Shown: positions 60,061 to 64,000 of the stretch, one piece after another | How positions within the stretch are numbered: position 1 is the first letter of the stretch | Layout of the letters: every line of letters starts with the position of its first letter | Assembly (NCBI GenBank): GCA_035079385.1 | Contig: JAVHKY010000038.1 | Location: forward strand, 2,170,001 to 2,234,000 | Direction: 5' to 3' | From: Aspidiotus rigidus | Taxonomy: Eukaryota; Arthropoda; Insecta; Hemiptera; Diaspididae | Length of the DNA stretch: 64,000 bases | Made by a program: the position numbers and the translations under genes | Notes under the pieces: generated by a model | What the model saw: the letters and a program-made list of their open reading frames with translations, nothing else | Told to the model about the DNA's origin: nothing | Database searches by the model: none

Positions 60061-60599
60061 CTGGGAAGTTCAATGACCTAGCCAGGGGGCGGTTCACGTT
60101 TTCTTTCCTTCTCGTAAATTGTTAAATCAAAATAATATGTGTGAATATACAAGGAATCACCTTCGGCTTCGATTAGAGACTGCCATCCAAAACTCGTTCA
60201 ACTCCTGCTGGACCTAAATTATCGAAGAATTTTTGGAAAATTTTTTCCCATATTTTACTCGTATATCGAGTTTCTTACAGAAGCTCGCAAACTAGTTTTA
60301 GTAGGCTTTTAAATTTGTTTTTGTGGAAAGATTTTCGTGAGGCCAAATTTCAATGACCTACGCTCATACTTAGTCGTAAATTTACCGATAATGAACACGT
60401 AATGTACTGTACAAATACGGTGCAATGAACGTTTTTGAGCCATGCTCATAATCGAATTGTCGGGAAAATCCACTCGATAATGAAAAATACTTTGTTAGTT
60501 AGGATTCTGGTGTTTATACAAGAAATTAGTCACTTTAATACCGCGATCCATATTATCACCATCGTATAGTACTAGGCTCCATTTCCCCAACCCCTCCTA
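60061..60599. other. CpG-poor stretch without recognised gene (class B)
   Basis: AT-rich, moderately complex; no named feature. Confidence 0.35.
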
Positions 60600-61145
60600 T
60601 GACGAAATTTTGCATCACGACTGATGTCATGATTTTATTCACATTTTGTTCAATTTTGTTCGCGTACCGTTTTCTCGCTGCACAAATTTTAAATTTGGGG
60701 AGCTGGGGAAATGTAGCCCCCCTATCTTTGAATTTTGGGTTTAAATCCGTGTGATAATTTTGTTCAATTTTGTTCTACAAACACCAAATTTTGTTCACTC
60801 GTCATTTCCCCGCTACAGTCATTTCAAATTTGGGGGTTGGGGAAATGCAAGGCCCCCAATCTTCGAATTTTGGGTTCAAATCCATGTGATGATTTTGTTC
60901 ACATTTTTTTCCGAACCCCAAATTTGGTTCACTCGTCATTTTCCCGCTACAGTCATTTCAAATTTTTTTGGGGGGAGGGGGCTAGAGAAATGTAGCCTTC
61001 CATATTTGGAATTTTTATGGAAATTTGTGTCATAATTTTGTTCAGGAAACATTGGGTTTTGTTCACCCTCATTTTTTTGCTACATACATTTAACATTTTG
61101 AGGCCTATGGAAATGTATACCTCTCCCCTCTCCCCTCTCCCCTCT
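60600..61145 (+). repeat. Tandem repeat, four copies, period about 123-145 bp
   Basis: Each copy contains GATTTTGTTCA or ATTTTGTTCA, then CTCGTCATTT(C/T)CCCGCTACA or a variant, ATTT(C/T)AAATTTGGGG, and a GAAATG anchor. Anchors fall at 60708, 60842, 60987 and 61110. The array closes with about three CTCTCCC units at 61119-61145. Plus-strand frames here encode a reiterated peptide that merely reflects the repeat. Confidence 0.8.
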
Positions 61146-61844
61146 TTCATCTTTGAATTTATAATCGAAATTCACCCATATTCTCCAATTACTCACATCT
61201 CATATTTTTGTTTTATTGCCAATTTTCTTCTCAGATCATCTTCTTTCTTCACTTCCGCCTGAAGTCTTAAATTTTCAGGTCTGAACATTTATAGAATCAT
61301 TCTTCATTGTTTCAAGGTTCTCGACTTTGAAGGTTCCATATCCACTCACGTTTTCATCTTTTGCTCACCCGTGTACTTACTTTTGGAGGGACTGAGAAAA
61401 AAAGATGAAGGAAAGAACAACAAAAAGTCTTCTCTGCAAAATTGCAACGATCCTGTTGGACAAGTGCTCAGCAAGAATTTTGAAAATTGTTGATCTTTTC
61501 GCAGGGTTTTAGGCCATGTTTTCGAGTATCTGACTTTATTACGAAATTTATCCTATTTTACTACCTTTTCAGTACCTCCCCATCCCTCACTTTCCCATCT
61601 TATCTTTATTGAGAAGAGAGGGGGGAGATATTCCACTATCCAAACGATTTTTCCCTGAGCTTTACTCGAAAAACGTGATCGAAGTGCATAATTTTAGTGT
61701 TCTTCGGAATATTGAGAGATGGTATTGTCTCTATAATCCCTTCTCTCTCGGTATCCTGCCTTTCCTCCTACTTCACAAACCATGAATTCTATTTTTTACC
61801 CTCGATAATTCTAAGAATATCATAATTAAGATATTCTTTAGTAT
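61146..61844. other. CpG-poor stretch without recognised gene (class B)
   Basis: T-rich and pyrimidine-rich, no named feature. Confidence 0.35.
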
Positions 61845-62160
61845 TCCTCCTCCATTTTCTCTCTTTATGTCAAATTTTAGTTGATTTTGTGCATGCAGCA
61901 TCCACTTCGCTTCAATGAAATCGAGGACGTTTCAGTCTATATGCTTCAGCCCTCTCTCCCCCTCTGTCTAATTTTGATCGATTGAAAGCATCCAGCGTCC
62001 AAAAATCAAACACGTTTTAGTCGACATTTTTCAGTCTCTTGTGGTCGTGATATCCCTCAGTACTCCTCCTCGCTCTTCCTCTACGTCAAATTTCACCCGA
62101 TTTTGTGCTTTACTTCGATAAAATCGACGACAACCTTCCAGTCGATATGTTATAGCCTCG
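61845..62160 (+). repeat. Degenerate tandem repeat, three copies, about 100-118 bp
   Basis: Anchors GTCAAATTTTAGTTGATTTT (61869), GTCTAATTTTGATCGATTG (about 61965) and GTCAAATTTCACCCGATTTT (62085) are each followed by a (T/A)AAAATCGA.GAC or AAAATCAAACACG segment and by TTCAGTC(T/G)ATAT or a variant. Confidence 0.65.
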
Positions 62161-62165
62161 TGTAG

Positions 62166-64000
62166 ACTTCGTCGAAACGAATTTCTTGTCAGTCAGTCGA
62201 GCAATTAGCTTCGTTTCCAACAATTTTTACACGCATCCTTCTCAGCACCCGCACAACGATGAAGTTCTGATTCTTCCTAATTTCGGCTCGTCTCGTGGGA
62301 CGTTTTTCGAATTGTATATGCAAAGATCGTTCGTAACTTACTCGATTGCTCTACACACCGCCCGAACTCGAGAAGGATGGTTGGTTATTTTCACGTCACG
62401 CATTTCCGCTGCGGTCGCGCAGTCGACATTTCGAAAGACGCACCGAGGAAGAAATGAACTGCCGAAAACTTTTTAGAGGCATCGTAGTTCGGTTACTTCT
62501 GCGGTTTCGTATGGAAATGCTGTCGCATTCAAAGTTTAGAGTCTAATCAAAGGTCACCCTACGGAGTTGCTCAGGGTCGATTCCTCGCAATTACAGAGTG
62601 CATCGCCCGCATCGTGCTGAACGAAAAAACGAAATAGAATAACCTGTTCGAATCCACGATATGCACGTTTGACATTCGCTTCGGTGTGTGTGCAGCAATC
62701 CACATCTGTCGACTCGAATATATGCATCCGACCCCTGTACTTTTACCTTCGCGCGGTACAAAAGGAGTGAAATCATTCCATAGGAGATGCAGTCATCAAC
62801 GAGGGGACGCAGCCACAAAAAAACCGGTCGGCGTCTAGCTCTATAAAAACGCTCTCGAGTATACAAAAAGAGCGAGTGAATAAATCTAGCTCCGCACGTT
62901 GGGGTTCGGTTGAATGCGAACATTTACCGGGGAGCGAGAGAAGAGGAATCATATGAACGAAGGGTAAATAACCGTTTATTTTCTTTTACTGAGATATACA
63001 TTAACGCGTAGGTATTCACATTTCTTCTTTCTTTTTTTTCTCGCTCCGTTTTTCAGAATATTACGGCGCCCGAATCCCGACCCTCGACACCCGCTTTCTC
63101 ATAGTATACAAAATTAAAACGATGTAATAAAACGCGATGAAAAAAAAAAAAAAGAAGAGATAAAAAAGAGGGAGCAGCGAAAGATGAGGCTTTCTCCGGA
63201 GTCTGGACCTATATATCTGATTGAAGACGAAATCCTTTTGTAGATATAATAGGCTCTGTGCTCTAAACAATGCTAAAAACTTCGTCTCACGAAAACAAGC
63301 GCGCCAGGATATTATGTGGTTTTTAAGGGTTGGAACCGAATTGAACCGCTTTCACTGGCGTTCGAATGCCTTCCGCTCGGGCGAACATCAGGCCGGCGAG
63401 AAAAATGATTAAATCGCACCTATACGCGACCGAAATTTTCGACGCGTAAAATATGGAAAACGAGAGAGAGAAAGAGCAAAAAATATGTCGTAATTTTAAA
63501 GAGATGAGCGAGCCCCGAAGCGAGGCATTAAGCAACGCAGCCGTAATTACTGGGAACGTAATTATACAGTTTCGTGCGGCGACGACCTACGGTGGTGGCG
63601 GCGGCGACGACGCAACAGCTGCTGCCACATAGTTTATATCCCCGACCGACCCGGAGTTCGTAAAAACATTGTATAACGTTTTCCTTCGACACCACCAAAC
63701 GAATAACCATTTTGTAATTACAATTGCTCGTTGAAACGAACTTAGACTGCTTCGAGCTGTACTTTTCAATTTCTTCGGTGTTGTTTTTTCCACCTCCCGT
63801 TTCTCGCCGTCGACACTTCTTTTTTTTTTTTTTGCTCCATCCCCGAGAAAACGACCCGAACCATCGTCAGCCGATGTTCTTTCGCGAAATTAGGTCTTCG
63901 CGAGCGTAAAAACGACGATTAAAAATTCGTCGAATATTCAGATTGTATACAAACACGGGACCTGCACCTTTCTTTCTTCCAGCAAAACGCCTTCTTTCAG
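62166..64000. other. CpG-rich non-coding block (class A) at the right edge
   Basis: CpG-rich with A/T runs near 63140-63152 and 63819-63833 and a GGTGGCGGCGGCGACGACG patch near 63592-63611. No gene recognised. The last 40 bases end in a pyrimidine tract with AG. Confidence 0.45.
63961..64000 (+). promoter_or_regulatory. Possible 3' splice site at the window edge
   Basis: The sequence ends CTTTCTTTCTTCCAG then CAAAACGCCTTCTTTCAG, two pyrimidine tracts each closed by CAG at 63982 and 64000. If one is used, an exon would begin within or just beyond the window on the plus strand. The downstream sequence is not available to test it. Confidence 0.3.

Noticed and set aside
62630..62660. GTTCGAATCC, a tRNA box B-like word
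   Set aside because: No box A or acceptor stem at the right distance upstream.
1..64000. CRISPR array, prokaryotic operon, prophage or rRNA genes
   Set aside because: The tandem arrays lack equal spacers between identical repeats, there are no dense ORFs or ribosome-binding sites, and no rRNA sequence was recognised.

Overview
This 64-kb window looks like eukaryotic, probably arthropod, non-coding DNA. I find no protein-coding gene I can support. There are no long ORFs (the longest is 172 codons, about what chance allows over six frames), no bacterial-style gene packing, and many microsatellites, A/T runs, dispersed repeats, hairpin elements and decayed transposons. The only recognisable protein homology is a broken non-LTR retrotransposon reverse transcriptase of the R1/Jockey type (minus strand, about 19842-20600). 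CpG is abundant over much of the window, which would fit a lightly methylated insect genome such as a hymenopteran; that taxonomic guess is inference only.

The layout is a mosaic of two sequence classes that alternate roughly every 1-3 kb. Class A is rich in CpG (TCG, CGCG, TATACG words), carries ordinary microsatellites, and shows no recognisable gene: about 1901-3640, 5451-7200, 8131-11340, 12371-14960, 16986-19000, 20901-22980, 24061-25080, 26261-27980, 29931-31620, 32971-35090, 36481-39780, 41241-43170, 45301-48470, 50371-52490, 54531-56215, 57951-60060 and 62166-64000. Class B lies between these. It is poor in CpG and holds nearly all dispersed repeats, all 14 G or C runs of 9 or more bases, the retrotransposon remnant, the tRNA-like element, a hAT-like element, and 15 of the 16 perfect TGACGTCA palindromes I count. 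Boundaries were judged by eye.

Main repeat structures: (1) a ~45-bp satellite whose units occur in both orientations, in arrays at 15654-16160 and 39925-41060 with scattered relatives at 185-600 and 4355-4440; (2) a family with TGACGTCA and a CTAGACAAAT word at 7785-8005, 35525-35795 and, reversed, 49985-50085; (3) a ~650-bp imperfect inverted repeat, 52596-53210 against 56548-57212; (4) a ~145-bp direct repeat pair at 34389 and 35984; (5) compact hairpins at 12249-12343, 16549-16688 and 44180-44229; (6) tandem repeats at 60600-61145 and 61845-62160.

The most interesting possible function is on the plus strand. Four sites (4894, 19355, 30813, 49428) join a 3' splice-site-like pyrimidine tract plus AG directly to a GTRAG-like 5' splice site. 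That is the form of recursive splicing (ratchet) points in long insect introns. With no exons visible and a possible acceptor at the extreme right end, the window may be the inside of one very long plus-strand intron. This is a hypothesis; RNA evidence would decide it.
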